This document shows, piece by piece, positions 41,314 to 51,799 of a stretch of DNA of 64,000 nucleotides. Position 1 is the stretch's first letter. Every line of letters begins with the position of its first letter. Location of the stretch: assembly GCA_001247695.2 (NCBI GenBank), contig LGRX02033530.1:22162-86161 (forward strand), in the 5' to 3' direction. Source of the stretch: Cymbomonas tetramitiformis. Taxonomy: Eukaryota > Chlorophyta > Pyramimonadophyceae > Pyramimonadales > Pyramimonadaceae. The notes under the pieces are model-generated. The model saw only the letters and a program-made list of their open reading frames with translations, was not told the DNA's origin and did no database searches. A program made the translations under genes and the position numbers.

Positions 41314-42078
41314 GTGTATCTCTCCAACCTGTCCACCGACGAGGATCGCCGGACCCATCACCGCGAATCCCGACACCGTCGGAGGAGACAGAAGAATGAC
41401 CCAATAGTAAATCTTGGGAGAAGGAAGCGGAGAACACGCTTGGGACCTGAGGAGGTTGCGCAACCTCCTCAGCGGTTCAGCGTTGACCGCTCACACTCAG
41501 CAGAAGGTCCCTCTCCTGTCATCACAGAGGAGGTGCAGTGGGAGACTAATCACCCAGACCTATTACACTCGCAGTCAGCTGCGACAGTTCCCCCCTGGAA
41601 ACGCCCTCCCCGCCATCGGGTGCCCCGACGGCCCCTAGCCATGCGTATGCAGGAGTTGTGGGAGCGCATTCAGGGAAAGGTCCGACAGCAGAATCTTCGG
41701 AAGGAACCCCACGACGACAGTGGGGAGGAGAGGAGTGCGTCAGTCAAACCCGCACCACCTTTTAAACTTCGCCCTGAGGTTCCTCCGTCATCTTCCCGAC
41801 CGGCTGCATGCCCTTCCCAGTGGCAGTCTTCGCAAGAGTACCCCAGTTCTGCGAACTCGCAGAAGACGCACCGCAAACGGTCTGCCAGACCTCGACCACC
41901 CAAGTCCGTAAGGGAGAAAGCTGCTCTGGAAGTAGAGGTACAGCAACTAGGAGACAAGCCTCCAGGACAGAGTGCAGACTCCATAGAGGATAAAGTGCGG
42001 GCCTGGAGAGAGCTCACTCACCCAGAGCAAGTGGCGGTAGCAGCCCTGACCTCCGAAGGTCACGCCAAGGTACGCTAG
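41314..42078 (+). CDS. Basic gag-like ORF, unrecognised
   Basis: 254 residues. Arg/His-rich N-terminus (HHRESRHRRRRQKN), then Pro/Ser-rich disorder, and a helical C-terminus (SVREKAALEVEVQQLGDKPP; RAWRELTHPEQVAVAALTSE). It is preceded by acttaagca repeats like those near the decayed Gag at 34860-37770, so it may be the N-terminal piece of a related element. No catalytic motif. Start taken as the first in-frame codon and is uncertain. Confidence 0.35.
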   Translation: MYLSNLSTDEDRRTHHRESRHRRRRQKNDPIVNLGRRKRRTRLGPEEVAQPPQRFSVDRSHSAEGPSPVITEEVQWETNHPDLLHSQSAATVPPWKRPPRHRVPRRPLAMRMQELWERIQGKVRQQNLRKEPHDDSGEERSASVKPAPPFKLRPEVPPSSSRPAACPSQWQSSQEYPSSANSQKTHRKRSARPRPPKSVREKAALEVEVQQLGDKPPGQSADSIEDKVRAWRELTHPEQVAVAALTSEGHAKVR

Positions 42079-42722
42079 ATTTCAGATTTCCTTTTTTGGA
42101 ATGCTTGATTTCGGAGTTTTTACATCTGTCATTTCGCTCTACGCTGACTGGTTCATCAGACCGATCGATTTTACACAGAACTCCACGAAAGATTCTAACA
42201 ATCACAGAACTCCACGTAAGATTTTAACAATTCGAAACGTTAGATTTCAGATATCAGTTTTTGGAATGCTTGATTTCAGATTTTTTACATATGTCATTTT
42301 GCTCTACGTTAGATTTCAAAACTGGTTCGGACCCCCTATTATTGTTGTGGGGTTAAGTGTAAATATTTTACTAAGAACAAAACAATTACAATATTCGTTT
42401 GGGAAACAGTTCTGACAATCGTACACGGATTGTCAGAATTGTGTATCGCGTATTCATTAATAATTTTTATATAGCCCGTATAGACCGAAAAGCGTAGGCC
42501 GAACCTGTTTGCCCCCCACCACAACCCCCCACCTACCCAAGAAACCAGTATATTTTCCTTAAGTATGAAGAAAAAAATTAAATTTTCTTAAGTATGGGAA
42601 AACGCAGGCGTCGACGCGGGCCGACGCGTTACACTCCTTAAGTATGGGCTTAAGTATGGGAGCCCTAATTTGCGAAATCTTAGAATGTTTAGAATGTTTG
42701 GGCCACTCCGACCGTCCACTAT
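42079..42722. repeat. Duplicated ~85-bp segment and cttaagtatg repeats
   Basis: ttagatttcag with tttttggaatgcttgatttc, and tacatctgtcatttcgctct, occurs at 42077-42142 and again at 42241-42305. Four cttaagtatg motifs follow at 42558-42658. No ORF of note. Confidence 0.7.
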
Positions 42723-42779
42723 TTGGGCCGTCCACAGTGGACGGCCGGACGGACGGACGGCCGGGGTGGCCCGATATCA

Positions 42780-43231
42780 TTCCCCCGCGGCTGGAGAGTG
42801 CTTGGCCGGCTCCGACACCACCGGCACGTTGGCGGTGAAGGTGTTGACGTTGAAAGTAGATGTCCCAGCGCTGCGTGCCAAGTCCGTGAACTCAGTGATG
42901 GCGTACACCAATGCCTCACCGTCCTCCTCGCAGAAAGATCACGCGGAGAGGTCGGCGAAGATGTCCGGCTTGCCGCCCGCGAGCATGCAAAGGGCGTCGA
43001 ACTCCTCAGCGTCGTCGTGGTCGATGGCGTGCTGGAATTTGGCCGCCAACACCGAGTTCTCGGCCTCCTCAGCGAACGCGTAAGCCGAAATCCCGCCCCT
43101 GCCCCCGTGTGGGCAGTCGCGGTGCCAATGCCGCGCCTTCCCCTTCGCGCACACCTGGTTTTGGCAGTAGGGGATGGTCGCACCGGTGTCGCGATGGAAG
43201 GCTACCTTCTTGGAGACCGATTGCGACCAAT
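42780..43231 (-). pseudogene. Fragment of a copia-like Gag with zinc knuckle
   Basis: The minus strand encodes a Cys/His segment CQNQVCAKGKARHWHRDC (near 43120-43170) followed by HAIDHDDAEEFDALCMLAGG. This resembles the zinc-knuckle end of a Ty1/copia-type Gag. The surrounding frame is short and broken. It abuts the truncated 5' edge of Ty3 copy B at 43320. Confidence 0.45.
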
Positions 43232-43319
43232 TACCTCCCTTGGGGAGGGGCTCGGCCGCGAAACTGTTCTGTATGCGTCGGTCCTGCTTGTCCGCGCGGG
43301 GAGTATACCCGCGCGGGGA

Positions 43320-44567
43320 GGATATTTCGATGCCATCAGCAGAATGAAGACAGACATGAGTCGGTATAGAGATCCAGAGACTGAGCCTAAGGAACCAGAT
43401 GAGGATTACTCAGAGGATAATCCCCCGCCTGCATTTACAGATCCAGATGATGGTCAGGCCACCGCAGCATTAATTCCAGCCGCAATTGTCCCTAAGGTGA
43501 AAATGAATCCACCAAAGGAGTACAAAGTCGGACAGGATGCTGAGATTTGGATAGAGACAGTAGACAGATATTTTCAGTTTACATATCCAGGTGCACCAGA
43601 TAAGGATCTCATCACAGTCTTCCTCACGTTCATTCAGAATAATGACAGACACTACTTTCAGGTCGTGGCTAAAACACCAGATGCCACGTATGAAGATGTC
43701 AGGAATACATTCCTCAGGCAGTTCGGAAATCCCCACAAGCGGTCAGTTGCCAAAAAGCATCTAATGGCACTGCAGCAGGGTAACCAGACTTTTGCAGATT
43801 ACCTACGCACATTCACATCACTGGCTTCTCTAGCATCAGTTGATTTGGATGATGTCTTGATCAAGGACAGATTCATCAGTAACATGGAATCAGACCTTCG
43901 GAAACAGTTTCATCTCAGATTTCTGACAGAGGATGAAAGGAATAACCTGTCGTGGACACAGACCACACGGGTTCTGCTCGATTTGAATTATGTAGTTCAT
44001 TCGAAGCAGGCAGAGACCCTTCACTATAGGGGACAGAAGGAACAGTCAGGAGGCCCAGTCAGGAAAGATAAGGACAAGGGCCGTGGCAATAAGCCATATG
44101 ACAGATCCAATCAAAATCGAGGCAACCAGAATCAGAATGCCAACCAGAATTCCCAGAGGAATAAAGGAAAAGGCAAAGGAAAAGGCAAGGGAAGAGGAAA
44201 AGGAAAGGGATCAGCATCATCTCCTTCCCAGCCTTGTCAACGTTGTGGTCGTACCAATCACGTCACAAAGGATTGCTTTTCCACCAAGACACCAGAAGGA
44301 AAACCCATAAAAGGTAATCCTCCAGCTCAGAATCCATACAGAGGACAGCAGCAACAGAATAATCAGGGTGGCAAAAGTGAGTCCAACAAACTCCTAAAAA
44401 CAGTCAACACCCTGGTTAAGGAGCTCCAGAATCAGCAGAGCATCAATGCAGCAATTGCAGCTCCAGCTCCAGCTCCAGCTCCAGCATCAGCTCCAGCTCC
44501 TCAGGGAAACTCTCCGGGTACCGCACAGGTACCAGTGATGAGGGCACCCGGGGATAAATCAGCCTGA
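43320..44567 (+). CDS. Ty3/gypsy Gag, copy B, N-terminally truncated
   Basis: The Ty3 part begins at YFDAISRMK, equivalent to residue ~53 of copy A Gag. The apparent N-terminal extension upstream comes from unrelated sequence. Capsid region and the CCHC knuckle (CQRCGRTNHVTKDC, near 44235-44276) are intact, followed by the Gln/Ala/Pro-rich tail. Stop TGA 44565. The protease frame is open from 44542, so the two frames overlap by about 26 nt with a +1 offset. Confidence 0.9.
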   Translation, partial: GYFDAISRMKTDMSRYRDPETEPKEPDEDYSEDNPPPAFTDPDDGQATAALIPAAIVPKVKMNPPKEYKVGQDAEIWIETVDRYFQFTYPGAPDKDLITVFLTFIQNNDRHYFQVVAKTPDATYEDVRNTFLRQFGNPHKRSVAKKHLMALQQGNQTFADYLRTFTSLASLASVDLDDVLIKDRFISNMESDLRKQFHLRFLTEDERNNLSWTQTTRVLLDLNYVVHSKQAETLHYRGQKEQSGGPVRKDKDKGRGNKPYDRSNQNRGNQNQNANQNSQRNKGKGKGKGKGRGKGKGSASSPSQPCQRCGRTNHVTKDCFSTKTPEGKPIKGNPPAQNPYRGQQQQNNQGGKSESNKLLKTVNTLVKELQNQQSINAAIAAPAPAPAPASAPAPQGNSPGTAQVPVMRAPGDKSA

Positions 44568-45237
44568 AAATGCCACTGAAGCAAGTGGCCGGGTTGAGAG
44601 TATCTCAGAAGAAGTCCTTTCCAGTCTGACATCACTGCAGTTCCAGCAGATGGATACTCCCTCAGAACACATCGCACAGATGCGGTCACAGACAGCACAG
44701 CTGAAATCACAGAAAAAGCTGTTGCTGTACAAAAGGAAAGTATATGGACAGAGTACTCACATTTTGGTAGATCCAGGAGCTACATCGTCATTTATCGACA
44801 GACAGTTCGCTTCTCAGCTTGGTATATCACCAACCGACTCATCGTCATTCTCAGTGGGATTGGCTGGAGGAAGCCAATTATCCTGTACATCCTATCTTCC
44901 CAATGCTACATTCACGCTGGGTAAGTATAAGGATACAGAAGATTTCTATATCATTGACATGAAACCCTTCACAGTCATCCTGGGACAGGATTGGTTGGAA
45001 AGAAGGAACCCATACACTGACTTCCAGTCCAAGAATATGGCGATCACCAGGAAACATTCATCAGGTTCCAGTGTTCGTACAGTTCTGTCCAGAGTTGAAC
45101 AGACTCCAGGTTCAGATGACCTTCCTGAAATGGAATTGGTCAGTGCCACCACTATGAGGAAGCACCTACGACGTATACGATCCAGTAGGTCGGCTGAAGA
45201 AGCCGTAGCTTATCTTTTTTTTCTCTCTCAGAGGTCG
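44542..45237 (+). CDS. Ty3/gypsy protease region of pol, copy B
   Basis: Aspartic protease with VDPGATSSF (near 44770) and VILGQDWL (near 44976). The frame is open from 44542, with ATG at 44650. It should continue into RT, but relative to copy A about 2 bases are added in the T/C run at 45213-45230, which shifts it into a false tail ending 45315. After correction for that, protease and RT are one frame. Confidence 0.85.
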
Positions 45238-47240
45238 ATGGTGAATTGGTCATGGCAGCAGCAGACTCAGACACCACCATGGAAGACCCAAAGGTCACAG
45301 CAGCACGTGATCTAATCAGAGAAGACTTTTCAGATATTTTCCAGGAGGATCTTCCAGCTGGCCATAGGCCAGAACGGTTTGAAGGTGGATATCATCGCAT
45401 CAACATTGAACCTGGGCATACGCCACCATCACAGCCAGTTCGTACTATTCCAGTGCCTATGATGGAGGAGCTCAAACGACAGATTATCAAATATGTCGAG
45501 CTGGGTATCCTTCGTCCATCATCATCACCATATGGGTGTCCAATCATTTTCGCTCCTAAGCCAGGGGGGAAGTGGAGGATGTGTTGTGATTATCGAGCCC
45601 TTAATAACATCACCATAAAGGACACGTATCCATTGCCACCTCACGATACCCTTCTTGAACAGCTTAAGGGGGCACGATGGTTTAGCAGATTTGATTTCAA
45701 TCAGTTTTTCCATCAGATACCCATACATCCAGACGACATCCACAAGACAGCAATACGTACAAGACATGGTTCATATGAGTGGACAGTGATGCCCTTCGGG
45801 TTAACTAACGCTCCTGCGACCGCTCTACGTGTTGGAAATCGAGCATTCTTTGACTTCATCGATCAGTTCTTGGTCATTTTCATGGATGACACCATAGTGT
45901 ACAGTCCAGATTTTGACAGCCACGTGAAGCATGTTCGACAGTTCTTACAGCGCTGCAGAGATCATCAGTTCTACATCAGGCCTTCTAAGGTTGAGTTGTT
46001 CGTCAGATCCATCGATTTTATCGGACACCATATCTCAGAGGCAGGCCTATCCATCATCGAAGACAGAATCCGTGCAGTCATGCCTATCCAGCCTCCAGTG
46101 TCATATGGTCCAACCGTTAGTAAACAGCCTCTACGCCGTATGGCTAAAGATGGCAAGTCATCTCTTCGGTCATTCTTGGGCATGGTCGGCCAGTTTAGGA
46201 GATTTATACCAAAGTTCTCCAAGATTGCCGAGCCGCTCAATCGTCTCCTTAAGGATAATGCAGAGTTTGTCTGGGAATCTGAGCAGCAGCAGGCATTTGA
46301 TAATCTCAAAAGTGCCATCTGCCATGCTCCAGTACTACAGCTTCCAGATCAGAAACTGCCATCTATTATGGAGGTCGATGGATCAGGCACACACGTTGGT
46401 CAAGTAGTATTGCAGGATCAAGGAAAAGGTATGAAGCCATGTGGCTATCGCAGCGTCACTCTTTCTGATACACAGAGACGCTGGCCTATTCCTGAGATCG
46501 AGCTATTTGCCATTGTGGAGGGCTTCCGATTCTTTCGCCACATCTTGCTGGGAGCTCCAGAGACTATTGTTCGCTCAGATCATCAGCCACTGGTTTATTT
46601 CCAGTCCAAATCCACACTAAGCCCCAAACGGGCTAGGTGGTTGGATGAGCTCTCCGAGTACAACTTTCGAATAGAGCATATTTCTGGCGAGAAGAATAAG
46701 GTTGCAGATGCACTTACCCGTATTTCTACACTCTTTGAACTCACTGACTGTCTGCAACATATAGACGTCGGCGAGGCATGTACAACAGACATTCCGTCTA
46801 CAGATTCTACATTCATTGCTCTTATTTCTGCATCATCAGCTCATCAGCTCCACGACATTATTATATCTCAGTATGATCGTGACACATTTGCACAAACTAT
46901 ATTATCTAAGCTGGCATCATCGACATCATCACAGTCAGTCAGCAATTTCGAGCTCATTCAGGGATTGATCTATCGCAAGACCATTTTTGGCAGACAGCTT
47001 TACATTCCACCTACTGCCAAAGTTCCTACAGATGACGGTGAGATCACACAGCTTCGCCACATTCTACTTCATGAGTGCCACTCAGCCACTATTTCTGGTC
47101 ATGTAGGCAAAAATCGCATGCTTCATCTATTGCGTAGCCGATATTACTGGCCAGGAATGACGAAGGCAGCCATTCAGTACATTCGGGAGTGCCCCGTGTG
47201 TCAACGCCAGAAAACGAGGAGACACAAACCTTATGGTCAG
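45238..47240 (+). CDS. Ty3/gypsy reverse transcriptase, RNase H and integrase zinc domain
   Basis: Canonical order. RT has KWRMCCDYRALN, RFDFNQFFHQIP and the catalytic FMDD (near 45883, in LVIFMDDTIVYS). RNase H starts with MEVDGSGTHVGQVV and includes YRSVTLSDTQRRWPIPEIEL and SDHQPL. The integrase HHCC zinc-binding module is near 47055-47215 (HILLHECH...CPVCQRQK). Copies DNA from the element RNA and degrades the RNA strand. Two RT insertions relative to typical Ty3 (the RRMAKDGKSSLR segment) are noted. The frame is lost just after KPYGQ near 47237. Confidence 0.92.
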
Positions 47241-47269
47241 TCACATAATTATACGATATTGTGTGCCTA

Positions 47270-48018
47270 AGACAAAATGGCTTGATGTATCTCTTGACTG
47301 GATTACTGACCTGCCTATCACCACTAATGGGCACGATAGTATAATTGTGGTAATGTGCCAATTCTCTCATCGCTGTCATCTCATTCCCTTCAACATGACC
47401 TGGACTGCTCAGCATACTGCTTCAATATACATGCAGCATATCTTCAAGCTCCATGGTCTTCCGAGGAACATCATCTCAGATCGAGACCCCAGATTTACTT
47501 CTTCATTCTGGCAAACACTGTGGAAATCTACTGGTACGAGATTGTCTATGACGTCTTCACACCATCCACAGTCGAATGCAAGCAATGAGAGGAGCCATGC
47601 CTTCATTGAGGACATCCTCAGGTATTTTCATTTTGTTTGATGCATGATTCACCATCCTCTGGTTTATAAACTGATTAGATAGAATTTTTTCCTCAGGTGT
47701 TGTTGCAACGATACTTCAGCCAATTCGTGGGAGGACAAGTTGCCTCTGGTGGAGTTTGCAATTAACAACACGGTTTCTGCTACGACTGGTTATACACCAT
47801 TTTATCTCGACTCGATGGCGCAGCCACTTTCGCCTCATGATCTGGCAATCACTATTCCGCCAGAAGCTCCTGTTCCAATACAGAATGCTATTCGAGATCA
47901 TTTTGACCAGTACTCGGCTGTACATGCCAACGCGGTAGATAACATTTTCCGAGCAGCAGAAATCAACCGAGCCAGATTCAATAAGACTCATACAGTATGC
48001 CCCGACAATTTGCAGTAG
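47270..48018 (+). pseudogene. Ty3/gypsy integrase catalytic core, copy B, with intron
   Basis: The frame shifts by one after 47240 and resumes with KWLDVSLDWITDLP (first D), IISDRDPRFTSSFW (second D) and NASNERSHAFIEDILR (third acidic residue). A GT-AG segment 47622-47696 splits the frame; joining across it gives the expected ILRCCCND...PLVEFAINN integrase continuation in phase. A 2-nt insertion near 47995 breaks the frame before MPRQFAVGQKVLLR. Confidence 0.82.
47622..47696 (+). other. Apparent 75-bp spliceosomal intron in integrase
   Basis: Begins gtattttc, ends attttttcctcag, with a candidate branch sequence ctgat near 47671. It contains stop codons, while the flanks join in frame to conserved integrase sequence. 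Length and AT content match the short introns of the polyQ gene (74-95 bp). Confidence 0.7.
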
Positions 48019-48433
48019 GGCAGAAAGTTCTTCTACGGACTGAGTTTATTCAATGGACTGGTTTGACAGAGGCAGGCAGACACTTTAAGCAGCCATACAT
48101 CGGGCCGTTTATCATATCTAAAGTGCTCAGCCATGGACGTGCTTATGAGTTAGATTTCGGGGATCTCGACATTCGTATCCACACCCGGTTCAGCCTGTAT
48201 CCAGAATAGAGCTGTACAATGACTCGATCCAAGCACCTTTGCCTCTGCCACAGATGATCACCGAAGAAGGGCAACCACTGTTTGAGATATCACATATACT
48301 CTCAGATACGATCACTAGAGGTGTCAAGTACTATTTAGTGCGATATGCAGGCTACGGCCCTGAGCATGACACCTGGGTCAAAGCCACAGAGCTGACCGAT
48401 GCAGCAGACATGATAGCTGCCTATGAAGGCTAA
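47997..48433 (+). pseudogene. Integrase C-terminus and chromodomain, copy B
   Basis: MPRQFAVGQKVLLRTEF to 48209 is the integrase C-terminal (GPY/F-like: PYIGPFIISKVLS) module. After a 2-nt shift a chromodomain follows (YYLVRYAGYGPEHDTWVKA, near 48327-48384), ending with TAA at 48431. Chromodomains in Ty3 elements guide insertion to marked chromatin. Two frameshifts make this copy non-functional. Confidence 0.85.
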
Positions 48434-49469
48434 CATTATATTAAGCCTATTGCCCTTACTTCTTGTAATATATACTAATACATGTCGATCATCTATATAC
48501 CTTGCTCTTAATGTTCTGTCATTATGTTGCATAAGAAGCAGGAAATTGATCCTTCCTTGCTAAGGTGTAGTGAGCCTTGTACCAAATCATACCCTTGCAC
48601 AGATACGCATACATGCGGGTACCATATCTGTGGATAAATAAAAACTGCTATGCTACCTTTGCCAGACCGTGGTTTGTCATTCGGATCTTATGGCCAGTAA
48701 TCCGCGGCTACCGGATACTGAGGTGGACGGAGTTGTGATCCTGAGTTATGCTTGACATACATAACTAAACGAATTTCACATTAGTACGTTGTCGAATCCA
48801 CTCTATGAAATGTTCGTCAAAGCGCGCGTACCGGACCGAAAAATAAAAAGGAGCACTGGGGCAGATCGGGTGAGGATTTAAAGTGGACTCATAGAGACCC
48901 TCTGATATCTCGTTAAGCAGGGCCCACTCCGTTTGCTTTAAACCAAGCCCCAAAATCGGGCTCTCCATAGTATTCCTATGAACTTCGGGGGAGTAAGCTC
49001 TCTGAAGGGAGGAAGAGGTGGATGCATTATATAAAGCCGTAAAAACTTATTCGTTTTTAATTCGTCACTCTGAAATACGATACGAACGGCAGCGCAATAT
49101 CTATCCGTAACGTAAACCTCGGAAGATACCGTGAAACGTCACTCTGAAATACGATACGCAATTCATGGGGGCTACATCCTAAGAACTGTAAACCTTGAAA
49201 CGTCACTCTGAAATACGATACGCAATTCATGTATACCTTGAAACGTCACTCTGAAATACGATATGCAATTCATGGGGGCTACATCCTAAGAACTGTAAGG
49301 CTAAATGCCTAAGGTGAGGGTTTAAAGTGGACTCAGTTTCCCCCAATATCCTAAAAACACCTTGAGGGACGCCTCATCGGTTTAAGAAGACTGGTATCAG
49401 CTCAACAACAAAGACACCAAAGACATATACAAAGGTATGCACCCTATATTGTGAGGTCACAACTCTTTT
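48434..49469 (+). other. 3' untranslated region of Ty3 copy B
   Basis: Non-coding. Direct repeats of cgtcactctgaaatacgata occur at about 49064, 49137, 49204 and 49242, with aactgtaa-linked spacers. The distal part (49043-49470) matches 687-1000 of copy A in reverse complement. Confidence 0.75.
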
Positions 49470-49482
49470 AAGAGGGGAGATC
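49470..49482 (+). other. Polypurine tract of Ty3 copy B
   Basis: aagaggggagatc immediately before the 3' LTR; same as in copy A. Confidence 0.8.
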
Positions 49483-50321
49483 TGTCAGGGATATGACCGA
49501 TGACATGTGTGTCATACGTGTCATACCATGTCATGCATGTCATACCATGTCATGTCATGTCATGTCATGTCATGTCATGTCATGTCATGTCATGTCATGT
49601 CATGTCATGTCATGTCATATGTTATAATGACATACAGTCGTCGAGTATTGTCAGTACGGTCGACTATGACATGTACAGTCATAATATCGGTCATCCACTC
49701 ACCATCAAGGCTCTATATCGATATTTCCGATAACCGATACTATCGATATATCGTATTTATCGCCGATTATCGGATTGCAATATCAAACTATCGATTGTGC
49801 AGGTTTTGATGTTCCATATTTTATTTATAACAACTTACATATAAATGCCCAAATAATCGATTATTTATCGATTGTGCCGATTATCGATACCATTTTGCGG
49901 ATATCGGATAGTATCGATACCAAAAAACCAAACCGATATAGAGCCCTGCTCACCATGAGTGGCATCTGTCATCGAGAGGCCGATTACGGAATCTCGATGA
50001 TGAAGCAAGTCAAGTTCTTGAAGAACAAACTGTTCTGAGAGGACGCGTCTTCGCTTCAAGCATGAATTGAACACCATGCGGGTATCATATGGCTAATTCG
50101 ATCAGCCGATACTGTTAGTTCACCCAATGTTCTCGGGTTCACAACCCGATGGTGGGAACGCCTATGAGGCGTGAGGACATTGAGGTATATGAGAGAGCAT
50201 TGAGCTCGAGCAGAGGATTCTGGATACCAGACTGCACTCATACCCACCAAATACTTGTTGCGAGTTGCTATTGTTCAATAGCAGCCGCATAGTCTGAAAG
50301 GTTGAATATACAACCTTGACA
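49483..50321 (+). repeat. 3' LTR of Ty3 copy B
   Basis: 839 bp, from TGTCAGGG to CCTTGACA, including a 243-bp hAT MITE plus its 8-bp duplication. Without them it is about 588 bp, like the 603-bp LTR of copy A. Contains the GACAT microsatellite at about 49540-49620. Confidence 0.9.
49698..49956. mobile_element. hAT-type MITE, 243 bp, in the LTR of copy B
   Basis: Element 49706-49948 with terminal inverted repeats CAAGGCTCTATATCG and CAGGGCTCTATATCG, flanked by an 8-bp target duplication ctcaccat (49698-49705 and 49949-49956). The interior is full of tatcgat-like motifs on both strands. The LTRs of copy A lack it. Its interior differs from the other two MITEs. Confidence 0.93.
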
Positions 50322-50615
50322 GGTGTCGTCAGTACCACGATAATGATGTTTCTTGGAACCAAGGATATCCTCGCGGATACCCTTGGCCCAAGCCCGATGC
50401 AAGCGCCCCTTGTACACCGCGTCAACCGTGGCATGTTGGTCGACCAGGTGCTTCCGCAACGCGACAGCAGCGTCGGTGTTGCTGGAAGCAACAGGGGGCA
50501 CCACAGGTGGGGTGCTAGCGGTCGGAGTGCCCCGAACCGCATCCAGAAGCCGTATTGAGGCGTCCAAGTCGGAGTCCCTCAATAGGCGCTTGCGAGGTCG
50601 TGTAGATGCAGCCAT
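50322..50615 (-). pseudogene. Host ORF cut off by the Ty3 LTR
   Basis: From ATG 50615 the minus strand reads MAASTRPRKRLLRDSDLDAS..., 98 residues of sequence, then enters the LTR at 50321 and ends in it. A tttcag acceptor stands just before the ATG, suggesting a 5' intron. The frame is also open upstream to 50930 with a hydrophobic segment (VLAMFICVILSALIPLVYVLW). Looks like a gene interrupted by Ty3 copy B. Family unknown. Confidence 0.35.
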
Positions 50616-50930
50616 ATTTCTGAAAGCCAGAGAAAAGATGATGCGCAGCCGCACGTTTGGGTGTTGTGGCGGAAATGAAGGAAAGGCGTAACGGCAGAAC
50701 GTGCGGAGAGGCGAAACGAGCGTGGGGCACTTGCAGATGTCGTCGTGGTCAAAGGTGTCCGGAGCACCAGCCCAAAGTACGTAAACCAGGGGGATCAGGG
50801 CAGATAAGATAACGCAAATGAACATTGCCAAAACCGAGCAATAGCAACGCGCGGTGCCCATGACTCGCAGCCGCAAAAGACGCCTACCGCAAAGCCATGC
50901 CTCAAATCCTAGTCGCACCCAAACGCGCAA

Positions 50931-51242
50931 GTGCGCACCACCTTTTCAAGCGGCTGCTTAGCCAATCATGGCCAAGATAGCAAGTGGAATAAAAGCGTGG
51001 ATGGGGCCACGACCTACCGGAATATCCTCGTACACTAGATATCATATAGTCCCGTACTCAGTGTGGATAAACTCTCTAGATAAATAAACCCTAAGCTAGA
51101 TATACCCGGAACCTTCTCGGACGGTCTCGGATTCTAGCCTACCTGTGACACAGCGTGTGTCACTGCACGAACCTACAAATCAGTCAGCAGTCCAGTGTTG
51201 GTCCTAGGAGTCTGTCATAGGGGCCTGCACCGGGACTCCCGG
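50931..51242. other. Intergenic stretch
   Basis: No ORF or repeat recognised, apart from the left target-site copy actcccgg at 51235-51242. Confidence 0.45.
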
Positions 51243-51436
51243 CAGGGGAGAAGTCCTGTCGCGATTGACCGGCCCCTGGCCGAGAGAGTCTCCCAAAAAG
51301 AGGGTTTGGCCGAAGATTGGCCGAAAGAATTTTGACCCTTAAGTATGCAAAAATATGTCAAAACAAGAAAAAACAAATGTTTTCTCGAAAACTGGCCGAA
51401 AGGCCTCCGGAGAGGACTTCTGCCCTGACTCCCGGT
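51235..51436. mobile_element. hAT-type MITE, 186 bp
   Basis: Element 51243-51428, inverted repeats CAGGGGAGAAGTCCT and CAGGGCAGAAGTCCT, 8-bp target duplication actcccgg (51235-51242 and 51429-51436). Size and interior (cttaagtatg core, ggccg-rich arms) match the MITE at 27408-27592 in reverse orientation, so both belong to one family. Confidence 0.92.
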
Positions 51437-51580
51437 CAGGGCTGCCTATACAGATTTCAGCACCCGTGACTGTCGGTACTCTCACGGGCGGAGCGCCTCA
51501 CTCCATCCCAGGCGCCCGCGCTTAGCCACTCATAGTGGCAATCTCGCAGTGGCTAAATAAAGCGCAAGTGGGGCCAAACC

Positions 51581-51799
51581 TGTTAGATATATCGGTCTGC
51601 TATATATATCTAGCTAGTTGGTATCGTACATCCTGAGTTGAGGGTTACGGAATCAGAACGATAAAGTGTGTTCGATAAAAGAGTGAGGTATACATAAATA
51701 CCTAACGGTTGTTTCACTACTACTGGTGACGGTCACCCAGCCTACTATAGGAAGTGACATGTGACAGTTTCGGGTGTCACAATGTCAAATCCAGCAACA
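51581..51799. repeat. Second copy of the small LTR-like repeat
   Basis: Matches the insertion at 5832-6043 along its length (gggttacggaatcagaac; catacataaatacctaacgg; tggtgacggtcacccagcct). It begins tgttagatatat and ends ccagcaaca. Flanks unrelated to the first copy. Confidence 0.75.

Larger units (their letters stand above)
43320..50321 (+). mobile_element. Ty3/gypsy LTR retrotransposon, copy B, 5'-truncated
   Basis: Plus-strand copy of the same family as 65-6258. It starts abruptly at about 43320 inside gag (no 5' LTR or leader) and runs through gag, protease, RT, RNase H, integrase with chromodomain, 3' untranslated region and a 3' LTR (49483-50321). Coding breaks: about 2 nt extra in the T/C run near 45213, a disturbance near 47240, and 2-nt insertions near 47995 and 48205. 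The copy is therefore inactive, but it supplies the full domain order of the family. Confidence 0.92.

Noticed and set aside
42723..43319. N-terminal extension of copy B Gag (frame open upstream to 42723)
   Set aside because: Homology to copy A begins sharply at 43320; upstream sequence belongs to a copia-like fragment on the other strand.
44542..44567. Programmed +1 frameshift between gag and protease
   Set aside because: The two frames overlap in copy B, but copy A has an extra base in this overlap and a 5-nt insertion downstream, so a conserved shift signal cannot be claimed from two damaged copies.
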